NCBI GenBank assembly: GCA_000818945.1
Contig: KN805380.1
Span: forward strand, 64,191 to 128,190
From: Schizochytrium sp. CCTCC M209059
Taxonomy: Eukaryota; Sar; Bigyra; Thraustochytrida; Thraustochytriidae
Length of the DNA: 64,000 nucleotides
Direction of reading: 5' to 3'
Shown here piece by piece: positions 30,701-39,100 of this stretch. The position numbers and the translations under genes were made by a program. The notes beneath the pieces are model-generated. The model searched no databases. It was given only the letters and a program-made list of their open reading frames with translations, and had not been told where the DNA came from. The number at the start of each line of letters is the position of its first letter. The first letter of the stretch is position 1.

Positions 30701-31544
30701 AGCACTTGTCTTGTGGCTGCGGCTGGCTTTTCAATTCCGCATGCTGCTGCTGCTGCTGCTCGCTTCGCACTGCTGGTGCGTCCTGCAGGCGTACGGCCCC
30801 TCGGCCCCGTCATTCTAGAGAGAGCGGGACGAAGATGTGGCGTTGATCAGTTGAGCGAGACGAGTTGTCGAGATGCTGAGTTGTTGAGTGGACGATCAGT
30901 GGCGGGGTAGAGGGAAAAACCCGCGGTACGCGCTCCCAAGTAGAACAAACGGTCCACAAGTGCACAAAGCCCGGTGCCAACTTAGGCATCCGACGTGCCA
31001 TTAGACACTCCAATCGCAAAGAGAAACAAGGAAAGAAAGAAGCAACAAACATTTAAATAAACAAACAACAAACAAAGCCCACCCCGGCCGACCGCGCGCC
31101 CAGCCAGCACGAGCCGCCGCGGCACTGCCTACGCCCCCCTCCGCGCTCTCCTCCGCACCCGCCCTCGCCGCGCCGCGTGCGTCCTCCTTGCCTCCGTCGG
31201 CAGCTCCGAGATCAGGGTACGAGGCCCCCCATCGAGGAGCACTCACCCTCACGGAGCTTGCGCGCGAGCGGGCGAGCGAGCGAGCGAGTGCAGCGCCGCG
31301 TCGCTCGTGTTGCGTAAAGGCGAGCGGGGTAAAGCCCGAGGCACTGGCACACGCTCAAGCCCCGCAACTCGCGTGCCGGAGCGAGCAGGCGCGCAAGTTC
31401 GTGTCGCTCCTGCGCTGCAGGGAGGGTGCGCATCGCGCCGCAGACCCAAGTATCCTGCTCGTTGCCAGGACAACTACTTCTACTTCTACTCTTGCAAAGA
31501 CCTGTTTACGCCCGGCCAGCGCAGCGCGTCGGCCAATAAAGAAG

Positions 31545-33623
31545 ATGTCCACGGCCCCGCCGTACAATGAGGTAGCCGCAGAGGAGCTCCAACGCGATGC
31601 TGGCCCCGACCTCTCGCGCCCGGTACTCTGCCGCGAAGGCACCAACATCCCTGGCCAGTCCATGCCCCCGGCCAACACGGAGCCGTCCGATCTCGTTGAC
31701 GTCGTAGGCGCCGACTGCCTCGTCACCGTGCTCCAGTACACGGAGGAGCGCGAAATCATCCTTCCCTTTCGCGAGTGGGTCTCGTATCTCGAGGACGTCG
31801 TGGCACGCGAAAATACCGACAAGACTGAGCTCAATTCCGTCAGCTTCAACGTGCGCAAGACTCCGCTTTCTGATCTCGTGCGTCTACCAGACTTCTGGCT
31901 CGACCTCGACTTGCGCCACATGGTCTACGGTCCTGAACAGCAAAAAACCGTCGAGGGATCCATCGGGACCTCAGGTGTGCTACTCGGCTACGATGGCGGC
32001 GCTGCGCATGCCGCCGCCTCTTGGCGCATGGAGCTCACTGCAGACTTCAAGTTCAGAAGCACCATCGGCGTTGAGTCACAGTGGAAGTCTGAAGGCGCGG
32101 GCGGGAAAATTAAAGTTGATCCCGGCAAGGGCTCCATGAGCGAATCTTCGGGGAGTTCCGATAACAAGATGGCAACGAGCCCGGTCCGGCCCTTGGAAAC
32201 CCCACTCTTTTGCACCATGTGCACCTCGGGCTGTTATTCGGACTTTTTTATTCCCTACGGCGGCTCTGCCAGCTACTTCTACGTCGCTTCCGGTGCCATG
32301 TGGATCTACCTCGTCGAGCCATCAACATCCAATGTGCAAAAGTTCGAGCAGTGGGTCGCTGCGGGCAACATGAAGTTCCAGTTCTTTGGTGCACTCGTCG
32401 ATCGCTGCGACAAGATGGAGCTCGAGGCCGGCGCAAGCGCCTACATTCCCCCGGGCTGGATCATCGGCACCTTTTACCCCGAGGATTCGATCATCTTTGG
32501 TTCCAACATCCTCATGCCTTTGGCCTTGCCTACACACATGGATATTTACGCCATGGAGCGCCGTCTTATGGCTCCGACTCGTTTTCGCTACCCGCACTTT
32601 GAGTCGCTTCTCTTTGAAACCATCAACTGGATTCGATCCCGCGTCTCAAGCTCGAACCTTGAAGCTGACCTCCGCATTTCTCGCCTTCAGGCGTCCATGT
32701 ACACCTCCTTGCTGCGCACGATGCTTCTCTGGTACCGAGAGCGCGAGTACTGGCAGCAGTACCACTCGAACACAACGCTTGAAAGCGAGCCCGACTTTCC
32801 GCAAACCACCATCGACTCACTCAAATACCTCGACGCCCTCCTTCAGTTCTCCACTTCGGGTTCCGTGGAGCCCAATTCCAACGAGGCAATCTTTGTACGC
32901 TCGTGGAAAATGTCCGTCAACAACGCAGCAGACTCTGCTCCTGGAGCTTCTGCCCTCGTCCAGCGGCCCGTGCCACCTATGTCGTCGGCCTCGGCGTCGA
33001 CCTCGACCAACACCTCGACCAATACCTCGGCCAACACGTTTGCTGGCGCGTCGGGAGCTGCTGCGAGCAATCTCAACTTTAGCGCGTACGCCGCGCAGGC
33101 CGGCGCGGACCGTCCCTATTCCCAAAATCAGGACGAGTCGCGAGTGCCTCGCGCACCTGCGCGAGTCATTGTTGCGCCTCTCAACGGAAGCAACAACAAT
33201 CGCGTCAACGAGCAGCTCCAGTGTGACAAGTGTCTCGGCTACTTTAGTAAAAAGGGCCTGGGTCCACACCGTCGCTACTGCAAGGGCGAGCTCAAGAAGG
33301 ACTACAGTCTTCATCGTCCCAAAATTAACATTGGCGCCGACGGCAATGAGTCGATCAAGGTCCAGAGCTCGACCCATCGCTCCTCGTGCCATCGCTGCGG
33401 TAACCTTCGGAAAAAGGTCGTGCTTTGCCCTCGTTGCCCCAACATTTACTGCCGAAAATGCAGCGAGAAGATGCGTGAAGAGCACGGGCAAAACGTTTTC
33501 GAGACGGGTTGCCCTTTTTGCAAACAACTATGTTGCTGCCAAGGAGAACGTTCTCGAAACTGCCCACGCAAATACCATTGCTACAAAAAGTGTCCCGTCT
33601 CGCTCGCACCAAATAGTTACTGA
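31545..33623 (+). CDS. KDM2-type JmjC protein without iron ligands, with C-terminal 4CXXC_R1-like zinc finger
   Basis: A 692-residue nuclear protein. Residues about 80-330 follow the KDM2/PHF8 JmjC layout: SFNVRKTPLSDLV, DFWLDLDLRHMVYG, CTMCTSGCYSDF, ASGAMWIYLV, AYIPPGWI, DSIIFGSNIL and MDIYAMERRL. The Fe(II) ligands His-x-Asp...His are replaced by Phe235-Ile-Pro237 and Ile307, and the 2-oxoglutarate Lys is not seen, so demethylase activity is unlikely. A Ser/Thr/Asn-rich linker follows, then a C2HC finger (CDKCLGYF...HRRYC, about 559-578) and a cysteine-rich end (CHRCGNL...CPRCPNIYCRKC...CPFCKQLCCC, about 615-690) like the zf-4CXXC_R1 domain. ATG 31545 is the first in-frame Met. Likely a chromatin reader or scaffold. 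Confidence 0.82.
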   Translation: MSTAPPYNEVAAEELQRDAGPDLSRPVLCREGTNIPGQSMPPANTEPSDLVDVVGADCLVTVLQYTEEREIILPFREWVSYLEDVVARENTDKTELNSVSFNVRKTPLSDLVRLPDFWLDLDLRHMVYGPEQQKTVEGSIGTSGVLLGYDGGAAHAAASWRMELTADFKFRSTIGVESQWKSEGAGGKIKVDPGKGSMSESSGSSDNKMATSPVRPLETPLFCTMCTSGCYSDFFIPYGGSASYFYVASGAMWIYLVEPSTSNVQKFEQWVAAGNMKFQFFGALVDRCDKMELEAGASAYIPPGWIIGTFYPEDSIIFGSNILMPLALPTHMDIYAMERRLMAPTRFRYPHFESLLFETINWIRSRVSSSNLEADLRISRLQASMYTSLLRTMLLWYREREYWQQYHSNTTLESEPDFPQTTIDSLKYLDALLQFSTSGSVEPNSNEAIFVRSWKMSVNNAADSAPGASALVQRPVPPMSSASASTSTNTSTNTSANTFAGASGAAASNLNFSAYAAQAGADRPYSQNQDESRVPRAPARVIVAPLNGSNNNRVNEQLQCDKCLGYFSKKGLGPHRRYCKGELKKDYSLHRPKINIGADGNESIKVQSSTHRSSCHRCGNLRKKVVLCPRCPNIYCRKCSEKMREEHGQNVFETGCPFCKQLCCCQGERSRNCPRKYHCYKKCPVSLAPNSY

Positions 33624-33996
33624 TTCACGAGCCTCTGCACTGTTTTTGCAAGGTGACTTGCCGACCTGGGGGAGGGGGGGCGAGAAACTTCTGCCGGTCT
33701 CGACCGACCGACCGACCTGCTATCCTCACAGTGTTTTTTCTTTGGCGTGGCGAAGGCGTCCTTCCCCGACAACTGACCATGAATGCGCTTCATCTCAGAC
33801 AAGGATAAAAATAAAATCGATGATGGGCTCATTTTCTGTTTCTCTTTTCAATTTCTTTCTTTCTTTCTTTCTTTCGTCATTTCTTCTTTCTAACAGCAAA
33901 ACTACGTTACGCAAGATTCTCTCTCTCTCTCTCTCTCTCTCTCTCAGAGACGCGTTACGAAATGAGCCCTCACGAGCTCAAGTTCGGACCGTGCCA
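33624..33996. other. Convergent 3' spacer between the JmjC and MFAP1 genes
   Basis: 373 bp between opposing stop codons, with a TTTC run (33854-33874) and a CT dinucleotide repeat (33919-33945). No gene is seen; it serves as both 3' UTRs. Confidence 0.6.
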
Positions 33997-35595
33997 CTAT
34001 GCATCCCGTGTCTCATGTCTCACCCTCTTTCCCTGAGCCTGGGCGCGATCAGCGTCACGAGATTTTCGAATAGCGCGCTCCATGGCGCGAAGTCGGTCGT
34101 CCTGTGTTTCACCTTGAGCTTCGCGAAGACGTACATCGGAGGATCCTTCCAAAGCGTCGTCATCCATATAAAACATGCCCTTGTTCGCCCTCTTGAAACT
34201 CTTGTCACCGTCCTTACGAACACCTTCTTGGACCAGTATAGCGTCCTCGGCCTCGCGCTCGGCGTCCGTCAAAGCACGTCGCCGTGCCGTATCCTTTGCT
34301 TGTTCCTCGCGCATATTTGCCTTGTCGCGTGCTCGTTTCAATCGCTTCATCTCGCGCAGCTCCCACGCCTTGAACTCGCCTTCTTCGTCAACCCCATCGG
34401 TATCATCGACCATCTCGTCGCGCCGTGTGTTGTGCAGTGAGCGCTTCAACTCACTTGTTTGCGATTCGGCGGCGAAAGCGCGTTGCCGAACTTCTGCTGT
34501 GATCGTCTTGCGCGTCTCATTTTGTCGCGTTTTCCTCGCTTCATCTTGCGCAGCGCGCTCCTTCGCTTCTTCGGCCTCTTGCTTGGCTCGCTCTGCATCG
34601 ATGACCCGCTGTTTCTTGGGGACAAATATCGGTCGAACCATGCGCGCATCTTCCGCGTTTGCTGATGATGACAACGAAGATCCAGACGAAGAAGAAGAAG
34701 AAGAAGAAGAAGAGGACGATGCTGCTGAGGAAGAGGTCGACGAAGCCGATGGAGACACAGGTCTTGGCTTGCTTTGCCCTTGGAAAGACGCTTTTGCTCG
34801 AGAGGAATCCACTTCGAGACTAGAATGCATGCCCTCTGCAAGATGATCTTGCGCCTCGTGGGCATTTTCCCTTGCGCGCTTGTTCGCGAAGTTGCCGGTT
34901 TTGGCGTCCGAGTCCGAGTCCGAGTCCGAGTCCGAGTCCGAGGCAGCCGCTTGCTTTTTTCGCAAAAGAGCTAGCCGTCGCTGCCTTGCTTCGGCCAATC
35001 GATCCTCCTCCTCCTCCTCCTCCTCCTCTGCGACCACCGCAGCCCCAGGTGCATCCTTGTTAGGCTTGCGAACCGAGACGCTCGGCAGCTGAATGACGCG
35101 TTTTTGCTCGTGTTTTCGGGATGTATCGGGATCCTGCGTTGCGTTTTGCGCCAAAAGTTTTTGGCGGATCAAGGCTCGCCGCCTCGCAAGTTCTGCTTCC
35201 TCGTCCCCGCCCCCACCATGTCGGTCCTGCTCTTTCCGGGTCCGGGTTTTCCTCGAGCTGGCCGCCGCAGAGGACGCCGCCGAGGACGACGACGAGGAGG
35301 TCGACGACGAGGCCGACGATCCCGTCGAGGCCGCCGACCCTGCGCGAGGCCGTTTCCTGCGCTGGGCGTCCTCGCGCTCCCGCTCGAAGACGCGCGCCAG
35401 CGCTCCCCGCGCGACGCTGCGCTTCCCCTTCGCGCGGGGCCGCGCCTGCGCGGGCGCGGCGTCGAGGCGCGGCGCGAAGCTGGCGACCTTGGCGGACTCG
35501 TTCTTGTCGTCGGCCGCCTGCGCCGCGTCCACGTCCTCGGAGAGCACGCCGCGCAGCAGCTCCGCGGCGCCGAGGCCGCCCCCGCGCCGCGCCAT
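33997..35595 (-). CDS. MFAP1: MFAP1-like spliceosomal protein
   Basis: A 532-residue, highly charged nuclear protein. The C-terminal half carries the MFAP1 landmarks: RPIFVPKKQRV, a long basic/acidic helix, EEGEFKAWELREMKRLKRAR, then a tail with KGMFYMDDD corresponding to the KGAFFMDED-type element. MFAP1 works with PRP38 in the spliceosomal B complex. The N-terminal half is low complexity: Ser runs, poly-Glu and a DSDSDSDSDSDSD stretch from a TCCGAG repeat. The frame is open far upstream into the PDF gene, so the start is uncertain. ATG 35595 (MARRGGGLG) is chosen because it leaves a 320-bp divergent promoter. The protein seems to lack the longer MFAP1 C-terminus after the DDD element. Confidence 0.78.
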   Translation of the reverse strand: MARRGGGLGAAELLRGVLSEDVDAAQAADDKNESAKVASFAPRLDAAPAQARPRAKGKRSVARGALARVFEREREDAQRRKRPRAGSAASTGSSASSSTSSSSSSAASSAAASSRKTRTRKEQDRHGGGGDEEAELARRRALIRQKLLAQNATQDPDTSRKHEQKRVIQLPSVSVRKPNKDAPGAAVVAEEEEEEEEDRLAEARQRRLALLRKKQAAASDSDSDSDSDSDAKTGNFANKRARENAHEAQDHLAEGMHSSLEVDSSRAKASFQGQSKPRPVSPSASSTSSSAASSSSSSSSSSSSGSSLSSSANAEDARMVRPIFVPKKQRVIDAERAKQEAEEAKERAAQDEARKTRQNETRKTITAEVRQRAFAAESQTSELKRSLHNTRRDEMVDDTDGVDEEGEFKAWELREMKRLKRARDKANMREEQAKDTARRRALTDAEREAEDAILVQEGVRKDGDKSFKRANKGMFYMDDDALEGSSDVRLREAQGETQDDRLRAMERAIRKSRDADRAQAQGKRVRHETRDA

Positions 35596-35915
35596 CCCGC
35601 GCCCGACGCCCGCGCCCGCGATGGGGTTCTGCGCGAGCGAGGCCGAAGCGAGCTCGAGGAGCGCCGGCGAAGAGCGCCGTCGAGCAGAGAGCGGCAAAAC
35701 CCCAACTGCGACGACTTCGACGGCTACTGCGACGACGACGACGGCTACCGCGGCGACGAGAACAGCAGCAGCAGCGGCAGCAGCAGCGGCAGCAGCCCGC
35801 GCGACGGGGACCGGCGAGAGCCGCGGGGCGCCGCGGCTGCGCGAGCGAGCGAGCGAGCGAGCGGAAGAGGAGGAGCGGCCGAGGGGGCCGCGACGAGGCG
35901 GGGCGGGCGCGCGAA
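35596..35915. promoter_or_regulatory. Divergent promoter region of MFAP1 and peptide deformylase
   Basis: 320 bp between outward-facing ATGs. It has an AGC trinucleotide run (35763-35796) and a GAGC run (35844-35862). No TATA box is apparent. Confidence 0.5.
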
Positions 35916-36709
35916 ATGGCCGTCGACAAGGTGCGCCTCCTCGGCGACAAAGGTAAGCGACGGGGGCGGCGCCAGGGAAGGGGGCGGCGGGGCAGAGATC
36001 GTGACAGAGAGGAATGAGAGAGGAAAGCGTCCTCGGCCTCAGCGCGAAGGAGCGACTGACGAAGGAAAGGAACGCGAACGCAGCGCTGAGGGAAATTTGC
36101 AGCAAGGTTACGAGCCCTAGCGCACCGGCAACGCGAAGGCTGTGCAACCGACTGCTCAAGATCGTGGGGAGCCAGCCCGGGTTCGGAATCTCCGCGCCGC
36201 AGATTGGTATTAATGATAGGGTGTTTATTATGGGCAGGCCGCGCATGCCTGCGGGCAAGGAGCTCAAGCAGATCGGCAAAAGTATTCGCGTCACGCCGAG
36301 CTGGGACCTCGCCTTTATTGCCGTCGTCAATCCGGTTGTCACGGCCGTTTCTACAGAAGTCGAAGCCTCTTCCGAAAGCTGTCTCAGTCTGCCAGGTGTC
36401 GCGGCTCTTGTGCCGCGCCACACATGGATCGAGGTCGAGTTTAAAGATCTTGAGGGCACAAGCATTAAGCGTCGTTTGCGAAACCATCCCGCACGCGTAT
36501 TTCAACACGAGTATGACCACCTTGAGGGTATTATGTTTACAGATCGCATTCTCGATACGTGTGACATTGTCGCAGAATCCTTTGTCTCCGGTTTTCACGA
36601 GGACGGGGCCCCAGTGGAGGATCTCGATGACCCTGTGGCTGCGATGAAAGCCGCCACGGATGGCAGCGATTACGATGTTCCACCGGACGTGCGACGAGAA
36701 TACGTCTAG
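35916..36709 (+). CDS. PDF: Peptide deformylase (spliced, 37-nt first coding exon)
   Basis: Removes the N-formyl group from new organellar (mitochondrial) proteins. Exons 35916-35952 and 36084-36709 join across a 131-bp intron (donor AAAG/GTAAGC, acceptor GAACGCAG/CG). This gives a 220-residue protein starting MAVDKVRLLGDKALREICSK, the usual PDF N-terminus, where an unspliced frame from 36014 would lose it. Metal and catalytic motifs are present: GISAPQIG (47-54; canonical GxGLAAPQ), ESCLSLPG with Cys112 (canonical EGCLS) and HEYDH (His154, Glu155, His158). A Ser replaces Gly in EGCLS. No clear transit peptide precedes the domain, so targeting is unexplained. Confidence 0.9.
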
Positions 36710-37164
36710 CGTGGCCGTGACTGCTGTATATGCTTTTCTTCATCTTCTTCTTCTTCTTCTATGTCTTTTCCCGGTGTTGTCCAGAAGCTAAATGCATTCA
36801 CCAGCCATGAAACCAGCCATAAAGCAAAAGAGAGNNNNNNNNNNNNNNNNNNNNNNNNNNNNNNNNNNNNNNNNNNNNNNNNNNNNNNNNNNNNNNNNNN
36901 NNNCCCCCCTCCCCTTCAAATGGAAAACATAGCCGCCCTCGTCAATGAAGGGAGGGCATCGTACGTATCCAAGTAACAGTGTCGATTTTTTATTATTGTC
37001 AAAAAAAATTTCTGTAAAAGGGGACAAAATCGAAGTGTCGAGAGATCCAAACGTCAAAAACCCAATAAAACCTCATAGTAATCGTCCTTGCGCAGGCAGC
37101 CCGTGGCGAGGGCTACGGGGGCCTGCGGCGTGGCCACGGCGCAGCCCTAGCCAGCGCGACCGTC
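36710..37164. other. Intergenic region between PDF and BBS6-like gene
   Basis: 455 bp, containing a CTT repeat (36738-36759) and a 69-base N gap bordered on the right by a C run. No gene is seen. Confidence 0.55.
36835..36903. other. Assembly gap (69 N)
   Basis: Unresolved bases, flanked by AAAGAGAG and CCCCCC. The C run suggests a homopolymer sequencing failure like the poly-C tracts elsewhere. Confidence 1.
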
Positions 37165-38931
37165 ATGTCTTCTGCACACACACGCACGCGTGCGCGTCCG
37201 TCACAAGGAAACTCCGCCCAGCGCCTCGCAACCGGGACGGTGGCGAGGTCGGAAATCCTGGCGGCAGCTTTGCGCCTTTCGACCCTGGCCCGCCGCTGCT
37301 TTGGCCCGGCAGGAGCTGGCGAGTGGATCGGACTCGACGCCAACGGCGTCAAGAGCAACTGCTCGTCCACTGTCTTGGCGCGCGCAGCGAGTCTGCGCCA
37401 AAGTCTACATAAACGTGACCCAGTATTACGGCTTGCTCTACAATTGCTGGCTGCGCAGGAGCGCGCGCATGGAGATGCGGGCCTCCTTGCTACTCTAATT
37501 GCGACCGAGACGCTGCGACAGGCCCACGACCGCGGGTTGGAACCTCGTGCATTGCGCGCGGGTCTAGAATGGGCGCTAGCCCAAACTGCGAGCGATTTGC
37601 ATCCTGGTTCTGGAGCCCTGCTTTTCCTACGTCGAGAGATCAAACTGAGCGACAGGGAGACTCTTCGTGGACTCCTCGAGACGGCGATGGCCACAAAGCA
37701 TGCATGCATTGCGTGGAATCCCTGTACGAATGAAGCGCGACATGTTTCGCAAGTCCTCCTGGATGCATTTCTCGTTTCCTTGAATGTTGATGCACAAGGT
37801 CGAATCTCCTCTGGGCTCAAACTTGTCGTGAATCCAGGAGAGCCTGTGCTCGCGTCGCGTGCTCTTCGCAACGAGCTTGTCTTGGATATACCACTCGCGC
37901 CGGCAATTTGGAATCGTCTTGCGCAGATTCAAGGAGAGCACAGTTCAAGTGCAGGGCACGTCATTCTCTTTAGCACCTCCCTTTTGCTTTCAGGAGATGA
38001 AGTCGACGTCGGATTCGCACTTACGACCGAGTCGTACGAATCATCAGCCGCAGCAAATCAAAGGAGTACAGAATGGACAGCGCGTGATGCAGAAACGAAA
38101 CTTTTGGCCAAGCTTGCGGATCGCATCGTCAACATTCCGGGCGCCGAAGTCCGCTATGTCTTCTCGCAGCGACTTATACACCCATGGCTCCGTATGCACT
38201 TGCTCGAGCGTGGCATCATTGCTGTCGAAAGAGTTTCTGCAACGCATCTCGCTGCTGTTCAGGAACTTACTGGAGCCCACGTTTTCCGATCCGCAGCGGT
38301 CCTTGCTGCGGGATCTTCTGCCCTCGACATGACTCACCTCGGCAACGTTGGTGCCGTCGAGGTCCAGCGTTCAGGCTCAGGAAAACGTCTCCTTTGTATT
38401 CAGGCAGGCTCGCACGGTGCTCGCGTCGCCTCGGTTGTGCTATGTGCTCCCGATGAAGCTGCAGCCGACGAACTTCGCGTCGTGGCGCAACGTGCAATCG
38501 TCATGCTCAAAGCCTTTGTGCACAACCCCTTCGCGCTGCTTGGCGCGGGAGCAACTGAATTTGCACTTGCGACTCGTCTACGACAAGTTTGGGCCAAAGA
38601 GGCGCCTACTGTGGCGCACGCTTCCTCGGCAGAGATTCTCGCCAGCGCACTGGAGTCCGTTGTGCGCGCGTTGCAGCCAGCGCCAGTCTCTTCCGGAGGT
38701 TTAACTGGTTTCGATGTCCTCGACGCGCTCATGGATCGTGATAATTGTGCTCCCGAGGTAGTGAGGGGCTGGGATCCACTTCTTGAGCGTTGCATCGACC
38801 CGCAAACGGTCCTGGATTCGGGCCCAGCCAAAGCCCATGCGCTCCAAGTGGGTGTGCAGACCGCGATTGTACTTTTGGGGATTGGTTCGATCATTATTGA
38901 AGATATGTCATCGGATGCAACACCAAGATAG
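37165..38931 (+). CDS. MKKS: BBS6/MKKS-like group II chaperonin-related protein
   Basis: A 588-residue CCT-related protein, close in length to human BBS6 (570). The chaperonin core is visible at the start: RSEILAAALRLSTLARRCFGPAG (helix and GP loop), HGDAGLLATLIATETL (in place of the GDGTT ATP motif) and RGLEPRALRAGLEWAL. Further on, HPWLRMHLLERGIIAVERVS and QELTGAH match the apical domain region of CCT/BBS chaperonins. Loss of GDGTT points to the BBS6/10/12 group, which assembles the BBSome for ciliary membrane traffic, rather than a CCT subunit. BBS6 is preferred on length and the DAGLLATLI segment, and BBS12 or BBS10 remain possible. ATG 37165, single exon. Confidence 0.65.
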   Translation: MSSAHTRTRARPSQGNSAQRLATGTVARSEILAAALRLSTLARRCFGPAGAGEWIGLDANGVKSNCSSTVLARAASLRQSLHKRDPVLRLALQLLAAQERAHGDAGLLATLIATETLRQAHDRGLEPRALRAGLEWALAQTASDLHPGSGALLFLRREIKLSDRETLRGLLETAMATKHACIAWNPCTNEARHVSQVLLDAFLVSLNVDAQGRISSGLKLVVNPGEPVLASRALRNELVLDIPLAPAIWNRLAQIQGEHSSSAGHVILFSTSLLLSGDEVDVGFALTTESYESSAAANQRSTEWTARDAETKLLAKLADRIVNIPGAEVRYVFSQRLIHPWLRMHLLERGIIAVERVSATHLAAVQELTGAHVFRSAAVLAAGSSALDMTHLGNVGAVEVQRSGSGKRLLCIQAGSHGARVASVVLCAPDEAAADELRVVAQRAIVMLKAFVHNPFALLGAGATEFALATRLRQVWAKEAPTVAHASSAEILASALESVVRALQPAPVSSGGLTGFDVLDALMDRDNCAPEVVRGWDPLLERCIDPQTVLDSGPAKAHALQVGVQTAIVLLGIGSIIIEDMSSDATPR

Positions 38932-39100
38932 TAGTATAAAAATGAGCGTCTCGATATGCCTGCAGCTGACAAGAGTATTTATCAATCAACACCTGACTCT
39001 CTCGAACGATAAAAAGGGGTCAGACTACTTTCAAACTTACTTTTACAAGAATTATTAGGATGAGATACGGGACATTTACCATTCTCTCCTTCTTCTTCCT

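Larger units (their letters stand above)
23331..31544. other. Gene-poor, microsatellite-rich region (8.2 kb)
   Basis: No protein family is recognisable over 8 kb, in contrast to the dense gene packing elsewhere. Open frames here are products of GC-rich low-complexity sequence, apart from one weak candidate at 23836-24063. Many short repeats occur: TGTGA, GGTC, CTGT (24192-24211), GTTC (24731-24747), a C run (27608-27618), CA (27346-27363), AACC, CTCG (29244-29269) and GCT (30740-30762). No RNA gene, transposase or reverse transcriptase was found by eye. The last 0.5 kb is the leader and promoter of the JmjC gene. Confidence 0.5.

Noticed and set aside
31188..31544. 119-residue N-terminal extension of the JmjC protein
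   Set aside because: Begins with TTG and contains no ATG before 31545; low-complexity composition.
32386..34440. 684-residue plus-strand frame overlapping the JmjC gene and MFAP1
   Set aside because: Out of frame with the conserved JmjC protein and antisense to MFAP1; Arg/Ser/Pro-rich with no domain.
35596..36465. 290-residue upstream extension of MFAP1
   Set aside because: Runs antisense through the PDF exons and is made of Ala, Arg, Ser and Val runs from the repeat-rich promoter.
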